The position numbers and the translations under genes are program-made. Source: Sulfuritalea sp. (GTDB lineage: Bacteria > Pseudomonadota > Gammaproteobacteria > Burkholderiales > Rhodocyclaceae). Taken from it: a DNA stretch of 64,000 bases. How positions within the stretch are numbered: position 1 is the first letter of the stretch; every line of letters begins with the position of its first letter. The notes under the pieces are model-generated. The model was not told the origin of the DNA, did no database searches, and saw only the letters and a list, made by a program, of their open reading frames with translations. Location of the stretch: NCBI GenBank assembly GCA_016712985.1, contig JADJQA010000007.1, positions 62,001-126,000 of the forward strand. Direction: 5' to 3'. Positions 1 to 12,800 of the stretch are shown one piece after another.

Positions 1-812
1 TGTAGGCGCCGCCGCCCGACAACTTGACCGACGGTGCGAAGGCGATGTCGATGTAGCTCTTGCTCGCGGCCGCCAGTACGCTCGCATCCACGGCCGCGAG
101 GCTGACAGTCGCCGGTGCCGTCTCGCCGGTGAAGGACCATGACTTGGCGATGTAATTGAGGGTTACGCTTTGCGTTCCGTCCGCGGCGAAATCGCCCGTC
201 ACGCGGAAACGGTAGGTGTTGTCGTTGCCGATGCGCTGCGGCGCCACATCGGACACCAGCGCGATCGATCCGGCACCATTCTTCGCCAGGTTCTGGCCCG
301 CATAGGAGAGCGTGAATTCGGCATCCAGGTCGGTGATCGAGGCGGGATCGATCGCGAATCCGGCGGGAACGTTGTCGAAGTTGACCCGCAGCCATTGCGC
401 ATCGGTCAGGGACGCGGTCGCTGCCGACGGATTCGGCTGGGTGTTGGCCGTCAGGGACCAGCTTCCGGCGATCAGATCGATTGCCACCGTGTCGTCGGAC
501 CCGGCGCTCGCGGCGAAGGCGCCGGTGGTCCAGTAGCGGAAGCTGTAACTGGTGTCGTCGCTCGTGTCGAGGCGCACCGGCGCCTGGCCGCTGTCGAGCT
601 TGATGGTTCCGAGGCCCAGGCCGCTGAGATCGAATTCCGGCGCCCCGTCGGTCACCGAGGCGACGTCGAGCGTGTAGCCGGCGAGGTCGACCGTCCAGGT
701 CACGTCGATGAAACCGCGCCCCTGCAGCATGCCGATGTCGATCTGCCCGCCTGCGCCCGGGGAGAGCAGCTTGATGGTCGGGCCTTCGACGTAGAACTCG
801 CGCGGCTTCGCA
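1..812 (-). CDS. Giant protein fragment 12: continues off the left edge
   Basis: After the one-base shift near 810 the minus strand is open all the way to base 1 with no stop. It reads PREFYVEGPTIKLLSPG, then INDIGMLQGRGFIDV-type strands, FDLSGLGLGTIKLDSG, a copy of the YSFRYWTTGAFAASAGSD motif, and two related segments (LRVNFDNVPAGFAIDPAS; VSLAAVDASVLAAASKSYID). These resemble the Ig-like repeats of fragments 10 and 11 (STSGEIDDATLQSF, DLTFFSPTGTAID), supporting the register. The C-terminus lies outside the window, so the secretion type cannot be judged. Confidence 0.7.
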
Positions 813-3800
813 GCCCCAGGTCATCAAGTTCCGCGACCGAGCCGTTGCCGCCGGTGTCGCGCCAGCCCTCTTCGCCGCTGTACGCCTTGAAGGTTACAGA
901 AACCTTGCCGGGCGCGAAGTCCGCCGCACTGGTCGCGGTATAGCGGAACTGCGTGACGCCCCTGTTCGCCAGCAGCGCGTACCAGTCCTTGTCGTCCACG
1001 GTGCCGTCATTATTGACGTCGGTCGTCGGCTTTTCCACGACCGTGTAGCTCGACAATCCGCTGTCGTCGACGACGATGGCAATCGGTTTCGGCTTCCCGG
1101 CGACCGCCGCCATGCCGGCGAGATCAAACTCCTGTCCATCGTCGAGAATCGACTGGAAGTCCAGGCCAGCACCCGGTGTCGCCCTGTAGACCAGGTCGAT
1201 ATAGACGGTGCCGGCCGCCGCCTGGTTCGCGACGTGTACATCCACCGACGGCCGGTTGTCGCTGAACGGCGAGGTCACCTCGGCTGTCGGATCGACCAGC
1301 TCGAACGAGAAGCTCTTGTTCGTCTCGCTGGCGGCGCCCGCTGAATCCTGCCACGCGGTGGTGGGAGCGACCGTCAGCGTATAGATGCCGGCCTTGAAAT
1401 TCGGGGCGTTGTTCGCGTCTTTCGGGTTGAAGAACAGCCGCAGCTTGCCTGCGCCCAGCGAGATCCACGACTTCAGGCCGGTGCTGTCAGCAACTATCGG
1501 ATCGGTGGAGTCCTTCCTAAGCAGCGTGGCTCCGCTGGTGGCGAAGCTCTGCAGGGTTGCGTCGTCGATCTCGCCGCTGGTCGAAGCTACCAGGCGCACG
1601 TCCAGGTAAGGGATCATGAAAACCGGAATACCGGGGACGGTGGTCTCGCCCTGCCAGAGGCCGTCCTTGTCCTCGTAGGCCCCGCCGGAGCGAAAACCTC
1701 CTTGCCGTCGGCGTCGGTGTAGGACCAGGCCTCCTTCAACCAGATGATGCCCACATTCCCGGTCGCGTCCGCGTCGCCGGTCACCCAGTACCAGAACTTG
1801 CCCTCCACCAGCATCGGTGCCTGGGCACTGTCGAGTTGTACGTTGTGCGCGTTGCTGCCCGCATCCAGCTTGAACTCCGGTGCGAGGTCGGTCACGCTGT
1901 CGGCATTTAGCACCGCCCCGGTGGGGCCGACGGGCACTTCCACGACCAGGTAGCCACGCCCGTTGAGCACGCCGGTCCCGACAACACCTCCCTCGCTCGG
2001 GCCGATCAGGCGCACATAGGGCTTGCCGGTCTTGGGGTCGACCACCGTGAAGGTGGCTTCCTCGCCGGTGTTCGGATTGCGGAAGCCCATCTTGAAGCGG
2101 CCGTCGATGGTCAGCAGTTGCACCTGGTCGGGAATGTCGGCCAGGAACAGCACCGTGGCTTCGCCGGCGGCGATCTTCGACAGGTCGGCATAGAGGCGGC
2201 CGGTGATGCTCAGGTTGTCGGCGGCGAAATTGAGCTTGCCGATGATCAGGATCTTGCCGTCGGTGGAGATGCGCAGGATGATCTCGCCGTTGAAGGTCTC
2301 CTTCGAGGCATAGATGGTGAACAGCTTCGCCCCGCCGGTGATCAGCATCGGCGAGGTGAATGCGGCGGTGAAGCCGTTCTTCGACGGATCGGCCTGGATG
2401 GCGCGGTACTGCTTGACCACCTGCGCCTTGACGCCTGCCAGCCACTCGTCGGCCGACAGCGCGGTCGGCAACTGGAAGTCGGGACCGCGCAGTTCCTCGG
2501 GCTTGTCGATCGACGGCAGGGTCTTGAAGAACTCCACGCCCGCCGAGAAGTCGTTGATCGCCAGGCCGGTGTTGGGCTCCAGAAGGATGCCGCCCGGCAC
2601 CGAGGCGGAGATGAACACGCCCAGCGGCCCGAGTTCGGAGACCGCGAACTTGATCGTGAAGCCGCCCACCCCGGCCATCTTGAAGCCGCCTTCGACGCCG
2701 ACGAAGAACACCCGGTCAACCACCGGCGTGGTCGAGTCGAAGCTGTCGATGACTGCGGCATTGGCGTCGAGCTTGATGATGCCGCCGATCAGTCCGGCGG
2801 TGATCTCGCCGCCGAACATCTTGCCCTTCAGCGACACGCCGATCGAGGCGATGTCGATGATCGGGAACTTGCCCTGCAGCAGCAGTCCGACATCGATCTT
2901 GACACCCTCGATCGCGCCGGAGAACTCGAGGCCGGCCATGCCCTGCAGGCCGGTGACCGCCGCCGAGAGCGTAAGCACGAAGTCGGCCGGGTCATCCTGG
3001 ATGTCACGCCAGGTAATGCCGATCTCGGTGATCCTGATCGGCAGCCACGACGGCCACTTGAAGCTGGCGCCGTCGGCCGCGCCGATGGACAGGAACACGC
3101 CGAAGCCGGCCTTGGTGACGAAGCTGCCGTCACACAGGAAGGCGAAGTTGCGGCCCTCGCCGCCCAGCACCAGCGAGCCGATGGTCACCTCGGCGCCGAC
3201 CGAGCGGAAGCTCACCAGCTCCTCGCTGGCCGCGGCCGAGGTATTGATCATCAGATCGGTCGCGGTGAGCGTGACGAAGGATCCCAACGTGATGCGCATC
3301 GTGTCGGCGCGGAACAGGAAGCCCTTGACCTTGCCGTCCTCGAACTCCAGCCCCAGGCGGATCGCCTCGGTGTTGGGCACACCCGGCGCGATGTCCGGCT
3401 CGCCGGAGAGCCGGTCGCTGATCGTCGCCGACACCGGTTTGCCCGGCAGAAAGCGCGCGCCGCCGGAAGCGAAGAAGATGGTGCCGTCGAAATCGACGCT
3501 CTGCCCGAAGGTGACCTTGAAATTGGTCACGCCGACGCGCAGGTCGTCGAACTCGAGGATGCCGGAGATGCCGACCTTGCCGGTTGCTCCGGAAGTCTGC
3601 GTCATCGCGTTCGGGCCGGTGGCGCCCGGCTTGTAGATGAGCTGCGCCTCGCCGATGTCGAAGCCGTCGATGTAGACGACCAGCCCCGGGCCGTTATTGG
3701 GATTGATCTGGCCGGTGATGCCGAAGGACGGGAAGGTGATCGACGCCTGCTGGACCACCAGCAGGCGCTGGCGCGCGCCGCCGTTGTCGGCCGGGTTGTA

Positions 3801-6800
3801 ATTGGGATCCCAATTGAAGATGATGCCGCTGGCGGTCACCTTGAGCGCGTTGGGGATCTCGATGTTGAGGCCGGCGATCTGGACGCCGAACTTGCCCGGC
3901 ACGCTGAACGCCTCGAGCAGATTGCCGCCGCCGGTGATGGCGGCCAGCGCCTTGGTGACGTCGACGCTGATGTCGAAGGTGCCCAGCAGGCCGGTCAGCC
4001 TGGCGGTAATGCCGCTGCTGCTCTGGCCCGTGCCGCCACCGAAGGAAAGGCTCGCGACGTCGACGCCGATGGCGACGGTGAGGACCAGCTTGCCTTCATT
4101 GAACTGGGTCTTCGCCAGGGTGACCGACGGCCCTTGCAGCGACAGCGGGCCGAGGGAAATCGCATTCGAGCCGGCGGCGGCGGTTTGCAGCGATGCCGAT
4201 ATAGTGAACACTTCGTCACTGCGACCCGCCGCGACCGCCGTGTCGCCGCTGCCGACGCGCCAACTCCCGGCGACCACCTGGACGCCGATGTCGCCGGCGA
4301 CGAAGGTGTCCTTCGGATCGACTCCGGTCCGGGTGGTCAGCAGGTAGCGATAGGTGTTGCCGGAAACATTGAGCACCGTGGCGATGACGGTGCCATCGGC
4401 GTTCCTGGCCAGGTTGGCCGCGCCTGCGCCGCTGATCTTGAGCTCGTTGCCGTCGATGCTGGACGCGTCGATGGCGGTGCCCGTCGGGCTGAAGAAGGTG
4501 AGATCAATGTAGCGCTGGGCGTTGAGCGTTGAAAGGCTCGCCACCGCCCCGTTCGCCGGGCTGGCGAGGGCCGCGTACGGTTTCGCCGACGGCGCGGCTG
4601 CCGACGGCGCGGGGGTGTAAAGGGTGAAGCGTTCGACCTCGGCGGCGCCGTTGGCGCCGCGCAGATCGGACCAGGTCGCATCGACGAAGGTGACGGAGAC
4701 GGTGACGCCGTTGGCGCCGGCATTCTGCACCGCGGTCTTGAAATCCTCGGTCATCAGGATCGGGTAGAGGAAGGTGCGGTCGTTGGTCGAGTCGAGCGAC
4801 TTCAGCACCCCGGCGTTGTTGACCGTGAGGCCGGCGATCGAAGTGCCGTCGGACCGAGTCACCGAAACCAGGAACTCCGCGGTGGAATCGGTGATCGACG
4901 CATCGTTGATGCCGACGCGGTTCGGATCCTGATAGGTGACCGCAAGATACGTCAGGTCGTTGATGCTGACGATGGACGTCGTCGTCGGGTTGGCGAGATC
5001 GGCCGTAGGCGCGCGCAGCGACGAAGCCGGAGCGGCGATGGTCGCGCCCTGGCCGAAGATCGAGTAGCCGGTAACCCGCATGTCTTCAAGCTTGAATCTG
5101 TCTTCACCGGGGCCGCCGAAATGGAAGCGCGCCGCGCCCGAAATGCCGAAGGCCTCCTGCAAGCCGCCGGAATCGTTCGGGATGGCGATTTTCACCGACG
5201 CCTGCGGCATGTCGACATTGATGCGGCCGGTTGGCGTGCGCGTGAAGGACACCGCGCCCGAGACGGTGAAGATGCCGGCCGCGCTGATCGTGAGCGCGGT
5301 AGCCGGATCGATCTCGCCCGCCTCGTTGAATCCGGTCGAGAATTCCTCCACCTTTGCGGCGGTGTTGAACTTGACGCGGATCGCGGCCTGCTCGCCGACT
5401 TCGTCGATCAACCCGTCGGCGTCGTCGTCCTTGCCGTTCTGGGCAACCGGAACGGCGGCCAGAGGATCCTCCAGCAGGGGGATTGTCTTGTCGAGCGCCT
5501 GCCCGGAGCTATTGAGCCGCACCGTGACCGAACCGCTGACGGTGAGGCCGTCCAGCCCGACAAGGCTCGCCTCGCCGTAGGCATATACGGCGTAGCGTGC
5601 GGCGGCTCCCGGCGCCGACGCCCACTTGACCACGCCGACGGTCGCGTGGGTGACGAGCAGCCCCACCGCGTCCGGATTGAGCACCCCGTCACTGTCGCGC
5701 AGCGACTGGCCGGTGGGAATCGAGCCGAGGAAGATCTCGACGTTGCGCGCCCCGTAGAGGGTCATGTCGCCCTCGTTCTGGATCGTGAAGTCGCCCTTCA
5801 GTTCGAAGAACGGCGGTATCGAAACCGTGGCGTTGAGAATCGAGAAGCGCACGACCTTGCCTTCGGCCGCGGTGAACTTGATCGCCACGGTAGTGGTGCC
5901 GACCGAGATGGTCTGGTTCACCGCCCGACCGGTGGTGTTGATCTGCAGCAGCACGTCGCCGCCCAGGGTCGGCACGCCGGGATCGGCGGACCCTGCATCC
6001 ACCGTCACCCGCAGGTTGCCGGCGATGCCTTCCGGCGCGAAGATGAAGCCGCCCTGCCCATTGGAAAGCTTGACCCCGAGCACTTCGACTCTGACATCCG
6101 AGGCGGCAATCCGCACCGCCTTGGGCGCCGGGATGTTGTCACCCGGGTTGGGATCGATCAGCGTGAGTTGCTCGAAGGCGAAATTGCCGGCAAGGATAAA
6201 CGGGGCCGACACCGCGGAATCCGCGAAGGTGACGCCGAGGAAGAGGGAGCCGGACAGCCGCAGGAACGGCCCCTTCTGCATTTCGATGCGCTCGGTGACC
6301 CGCTCGCCGGTGATGGCGTCCGCGCCCGTGACGAAGGTTTCGTCAACCGCGGCGTTGGTGGTATTGATCTCGATCGCGAGACTGCCGCTGATCGATAAGC
6401 TGGCGCCACTACCACTGATGGTGGTGCTGTAGTTGGGCAAGTCGATCCTGGCTGCCATGCCCTGCTGGGTGATAAGGAAGTAGCCTTTGATCGGATTGGC
6501 CGCGTCGCCACCGATCCTGAAGATCGGATCGGCCGGATCGCCGAGCACGAATGACAGATTGGTCAGCGCGATCTTGATGACCGACGACCCGTTGGGGCGG
6601 AACGACTGCTCGAAGGAGATGAAGCTGGAGAGGGTGATTTCCTCGACACCGTCGGTGTCGAAATCCAGGCCGATGGTGACGTCGCCGGAGGCGGCGATGG
6701 TGCGGCCGGTCATCTTGAGGAACACGGGCGGGTTGTCCGTGCCGGTGTTGTCCTTGCCCGTGCCGACCTTGAATCCGGTACTGCCGAAGCTAGTTACGAA

Positions 6801-9800
6801 ATTGATGACCGGGGCCGGTGGGCCGGTCTGGGTCGATCCGCCGGTACTCGGCGCGCTGGCGCCGTTGATGGCCACTTCCAGATTGTCGGCGTGCAGGATG
6901 ACCCCCGGCACGCCGACCAGGCCGATTTGCTTGGCGCGCGCCTGCAGGGCGTAGTAACTTGACGTGTCCGCGGTCGCGAGCGGTTTGAACAGGGCCAGCC
7001 CGAACTCCAGATTCGTGATCGACAAGCCGATCGCACCGTTGGCAGCCGGATTGTCATGGCTGTCGAACAGGCCGTCGCTGTTGCTGTCGGGGTTGCCGGT
7101 GCCGACGAAAGCATTGACCGCGCCGGCACCGACCGTCAGCACATTGACCCTCTTGCTGGTGCCATTGCTGAGCACCACCGTGAGCGGATCGGCGCTCTTG
7201 ACGAACTCGAAGGCGCCGCTGACATAGACGAAATTGTCGATGGCCAGCGTGACCTTGCCAAAGGCCTTGAGGACGTTGCCTGTGGAGCCCAGCGTGATCA
7301 AAGGCGCAACGAGGTCGCCCACCCCGTCCGGATCGATGCCGGTCTGCACGACGACACCCTGGGTCGCCGCGAAGCTCGGGCTCGACTTGAGGTCGAGCGC
7401 CTGCGCGACGCCGGCGTTGTCCTTGCCGCCGTTGATCTCGACGCCTAGCACATCGGCGCGGATGGTGATGCTGTCGATGCCTACCACCTCTGCCCCGCCA
7501 GTCGCGCTGATCGCGTAGTAGCTGCTCTTGTCTGCCGTGGTGTTGACCGGCTTGAAGAGCGCCAGCGCGAAGTCGAGGTTGCGCAGCACGAAGCCCATCG
7601 CGCCATCCGCCGCCGGCGTGTCGTACTCGTCGATGATGCCGTCACCGCCGTTGAGCGCCCGGCGGACTACCAGGCGGCGGGATCCGCATGCTTGTTGTCC
7701 TGGAAGTAAGGCCCGCCGACGCCGACGAAGGCATTGACGTCGGAAGCCCCGATGGTCATCACGTTGACCTGTTTGGTGGCGGTGCTGCCGGCGATCTTGA
7801 CGGTCTGCGGGGTACCGCTCTGGCTGAACGCGAACTGCCCGGAGAGGTGCAGGAAATCGGCGATCGAGATCGAGACATAGCCCGAGACCTTGAGCAGGTT
7901 GCTCTCGCTGAAGTCGACGATCACGAACTGGTCTGCGGACGGACCGGTCACTGCCTTCAGGCCGCTCGGGTCGCCAAAGGCTTCCGGGTTCGCCGTGGCG
8001 CTCGCCGCGAAATCGATCGCCGCGACATTGCTCGTGACGTTGTTGAGCTTTTCCTTGCCCTGGTTGATCGAAACCGCCACACGCCCGCTCAACTCCACCC
8101 CGTCGACGCCGATCAGGCTGCCGCTGCCGCTGCCGGAAAGGGCGAAATAGCTCTTGCTGCTGACCGGGGCGCCAAGCGCTACCACCGGCTTGGCAAGCAC
8201 GATCGCCAGGTTGTCGATGGCGAGCAGGACGCCGACCGCGTTCTGCGCCAGCAGCGTGTCATTGTCGACCACGCGGTCATCGTCGCTGTCGGCATCCCCG
8301 ACACCTGCAAATACGCGGAGGTTGCTGGCGCCGAGCGTCAGTACCGACATCTTCGTGGTCGACGTGGCGCCCACTGTCTTGACGAACATTTCCTTGCGCT
8401 GCAGCGCGATGCTGCCGCTCAGGTAGACGAAGTTGTCGATATTCACCCACACCGATCCGGTGATGGAAACGTCCGTTGCCCGAACGATCCCGGAGAGGTC
8501 TGTGGCGAGGATACCCAGTGGGTCGCCGGACAAGCCTGCCAGGGCCGACCAGTCGAGCTTGCTCGCATCGGCCGCCTTGCCGTTGAAGCGCAGCGCGAGG
8601 TCGAGGACTTGCAGGTCGAAGTTGCTGGACAGGCCGTGAACTTCCATCGCGCCGACGTTTGCCGCCAGACCCATCCACTTGCGAGTTCCCGCGCCTTCCT
8701 TGACGATGACCAGATCGAGCGAGGCGCCGGCGACGCTGAAGCCGAGCGTGTCATCCGTAGAGATGCCGGTGACCTTGTGGTTCGCGTCCTCGACGAACGT
8801 GGCGCCAAGCCCGACGAAGAACTGCAGGTCGGAAAGCGACAGGCGCTGGGCGCTTGCATTGGTCAGCGTGATGGCGCCGTCGGAACCGTTGATTCCGGAG
8901 CGCTGGTCGAACTCGAATTTGCCGACGGCGAGCGCGTAGCCCAGGATGTCAAGCGCCACCGTGCCGCTCGCCCGCAAATCGATCAGCGCAGTCAGGTTGC
9001 CCAGGCTGGTGCCGTTCAGCGCCGTCTTCGCCGCGCTCAGATCCAAGCCCGTCGAGGTGAAGGCGCTCCAGTTCAGCTTGGTCACCGGCGTCACGCCGTC
9101 GCCGTGCGCCGACTTGTTGATCAGCGCATCGACGTCATACGCGCGGAACTCAAGGAGGTCCTCGACACCCACCAGGTTGCCGGCAAATCCTTTCAGCGCC
9201 ACCCCGAGGTAGCTGCGGTCGTCGGTCTTCAGCGCCGCACTCGCGCCACGGTCCTTGATGCTCACCAGCGTCAGCTTGCCGACCGTCGCACCGAAGCCCA
9301 GAGCGCCGTTCTGGACCGTGTCGTTGCTGTAGTCGCCGTCACTGCCCACATCGGTCAGGCCGCCGCCCGCGCCCACGAACACCCCGACGTTATCCAGGGT
9401 CAGGGTCATCGCGTCGGCCTCGGCATTCGCTCCGCTCGGCAGCGCCGCGCTCCTCACCTGGCCCAGCGCGAGCGTGAAGTCGCCCTTGGCCACCAGCACG
9501 CCGTCCAGCACGTTCAGCGCCACCCGCCGTCAACCGCCAGGTCGACGCCAGCCGTCAGCGCGCCCAGGCTGGTGCCGTTCAGCACCGCCTTGGCCGCGCC
9601 AAGATCCAGCCCGGTATTGGTGAACGTGCTCCAGTCCAGCTTGGCCACCGTCGTCACACCGTCGCCGTGCGCCGCCTTGTTCAGCACCGCGTCCACACCG
9701 TAGGCATGGAACACCAGCAGGTCGTCCAGGCCGACCAGGTCGCCGGCGAAGTCATCCAGCGCCACCCCGAGGTAGGTCCGGTCGTCGGTCTTCAGCGCCG

Positions 9801-12800
9801 TACTGGCGCCGCGATCCTTGATGCTCACCAGGGTCAGCTTGCCGACCGTCGCACCGAAACCCAGCGTGCCGTTGCCCACCGTGTCGTTGCTGTAGTCGTT
9901 CGGCGTGCCATTGGCATTGAGCGTCCCGCCCACCCCGACGAACACCCCGACGTTGCTCAAGCTCAGGGTCATTGCATCGGCCTCGGCATTCGCTCCGCTG
10001 GGCAGCGCCGCACTCTTCACCTGCCCCAAGGCGATCGTGAAGTCGCCCTTGGCCACCAACACGCCGTCCAGCACGTTCAGCGCCACCGCGCCGTCGACCG
10101 CCAGATCCACGCCGGTCGTCAGCGCGCCCAGGCTGGTGCCATTAAGCGCCGCCTTCGCCGCGCTCAGATCCAGTCCGCCATTGCTGAAGGTGCTCCAGTC
10201 CAGCTTGCCCACCGGCGTAACGCCGTCGCCGTGCGCCGCCTTGTTCAGCACCGCATCCACGCCGTACGCGTGGAAGGCCAGCACATCGTCCAGACCCGCC
10301 AAGTCACCCGCGAAGTCGTCCAGCGCCACACCAAGATAGCTACGGTCGTCGGTCTTAAGCGCTGCATTTGCACCACGATCCTTGATGCTCACCAGGGTCA
10401 GCTTGCCGACCGTCGCGCCGAAGCCGAGCGTGCCGTTGCCCACCGTGTCGTTGCTGTAATCACTCGGCGTGCCATTGGCATTGAGCGTCCCGCCCACCCC
10501 GACGAACACGCCGACGTTGCTCAGGCTCAGGGTCATCGCATCGGCGTCTTGCTGATCCCCGCTGGGCAGCGCCGCACTCTTCACCTGACCCAGCGCGATC
10601 GCGAAGTCGCCCTTGGCCACCAGCACGCCGTTCAGCACGTTCAACGCCACTGCACCGTCGACCGCCAGGTCGACACTGGCGGTCAACCCGCCGAGGCTGG
10701 TCGCATTCAGGGCCGCCTTCGCCGCGCTAAGATCCAGCCCGTTACTGCTGAACGTGCTCCAGTCCAGCTTGGGCACCAGCGTCACGCCGTTGCCATGCGC
10801 CGACTTGTTCAGCAGCGCGTCGACGCCATAGGCGTGGAACGCCAGCATGTCGTCCAGACCCACCAGATCGCCGGCGAAATCATCCAGCGCCACCCCAAGG
10901 TAGGTCCGGTCGTCGGTCGCTATCGCCGCATCCGCACCGCGATCCTTGATGCTGATCAAAGTCAGCTTGCCGACCGTCGCCCCGAAGCCCAGCGTGCCGT
11001 TGCCCACCGTGTCATCGCCGTAGTCGTTCGGCGTTGCCGGCAACACGCCGCCGTGATCGAGGAGGCGGCCACCCACGCCCACGAACACGCCGACATTCGT
11101 CAGGGTCAGGGTCATCGCGTCGGCATCCTTGCTCGCGCCGCTGGGCAGGTTCGCGCTCTTCACCTGCCCCAGCCCGATCTGGAACCCGCCCTTCGCCACC
11201 AGCACACCGTCAAGCACGTTCAGCGCGACACCGCCCTTGACCGCCAGGTCCACGCCGGCCGTCAGATTGCCCAGGCTGGTGGCGTTGAACGCCGTCTTCT
11301 CCGCACTCAGGTCCATTCCTGTCGTCGCCAGCGTGCTCCAGTCCAGCTTGCTGGTCGACGTCACCGCGGACCCGTGTCCGATCTTGTTGATCAGTCCGTC
11401 GACGCCATACGCATGAAACACCAGCAGATCATCGAGTCCCAGCAGATCACCGGCGAAGTCATCGAGAGCAACGCCCAGGTAGCTGCGATCGTCGGCCTTG
11501 TCCGTGGCGTTCGCGCCGCGGTCCTTGATGCTGACAACGGTCAGTTTGGCCACCGTCGCACCGAATCCCAGGCTTCCATTTACCACCGTCGCGGCACTGG
11601 TCGTTCCGGAGAGGCTGCCGCCGGTGCCGACGAACAGACCCGCGTTGTTCAGCGTGATCGATACGGCGCTGGCATTGGTGAAGCTTACGCCGTTGCTCGG
11701 CGCCGCCGTGCTGACCTGTCCAAGCTCCAGTTCGAAGCCACCCCTGGCCACCAACACACCGGAGAATGCGTTGAGCGCCACGGTGCCGCTGACGCGCGTC
11801 ACATCCGCGACGCTGCTGAAATCCATGGCGACCACTGGCGCTCCCGGCCCGGTTGAGACCGGACCCCGGCCAGTGTCTTGCCCGAGCGGTTCACCTCGAC
11901 GGTCAGGTTGCTGGCGAACAGGGTCAGCCCATCCATGCCCAGCAGGCTGGCGGTATCAATCGAACCCTTGACCGCGTACTTGGCCGGCGCCTGCGTATTG
12001 AGGCGTTGATCCGTCGTCGAAAAGGCGATCAGGCCCAGCTTGCCACCGGAAAGCCTCAGCCCGACTTCGCCGGCGGTGCCGAGCGAACCCGTCAGCGGTA
12101 TGTCTTTTACCGTGGCTCCGAAGCGGAGTTCGGTCTCTATGCGATCGTCAATGCCGTCGGGACCGGCGGCATTGTTTGGACCGATCAGGTCACTACCGCT
12201 CAGAACATCGGTCTTCTCGATGCTGACGGTCGCCTGTAGGTCGAGAATGTCCTGCAACTGCACTGTTACGGCGCCGCTGGCCCGTGTGACATCGGCCATG
12301 CTGGCGAAGCTCATGTCGACCTGCGGCGCGCCCGGCGGCCCGGTCGACACCACCACCCCGCTCAGGGTCTTGCCCGTCCGATTCACCTCGACCGCCATGT
12401 CGGTCGATGACAGGGTCAGACCATCGACCCCCACCAGGCTGGCGAGGCTGAGCGTCCCCTTCACCGCGAACTTGGCGGCGTCCTGCACCGCGAGACTCTG
12501 ATCCGTTGCCGTGAACACGATCAGGCCCAGGGTGCCGTCGGCGAGTTTCAAGCCCATTTCATCGGTCGTGCCGCGCCCGGTGCCAACGAATGCCGTCTCC
12601 ACCGTGGCGCCGAAGCGGATCTCGGACTCGACGCGATCGTCTATGCCGTCGGGCGGGCCGGCATTGTTGGGACCGATCAGGTCCAGCCCGCTCGGGGTGT
12701 CGGTCTTCTCTACGCTGACGAAGGCCTTCAAATAGACGAATTCCAGCACCTGCAAGGTCACGCCACCGCTGGCCAGGGTCACGTTGGCGGCGCTGTTGAA

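Noticed and set aside
2118..4532. Plus-strand open frame of 804 codons
   Set aside because: It lies antisense to well-supported repeat protein sequence and is rich in Arg, Asp and Gly with no domain, as expected of GC-rich shadow frames.
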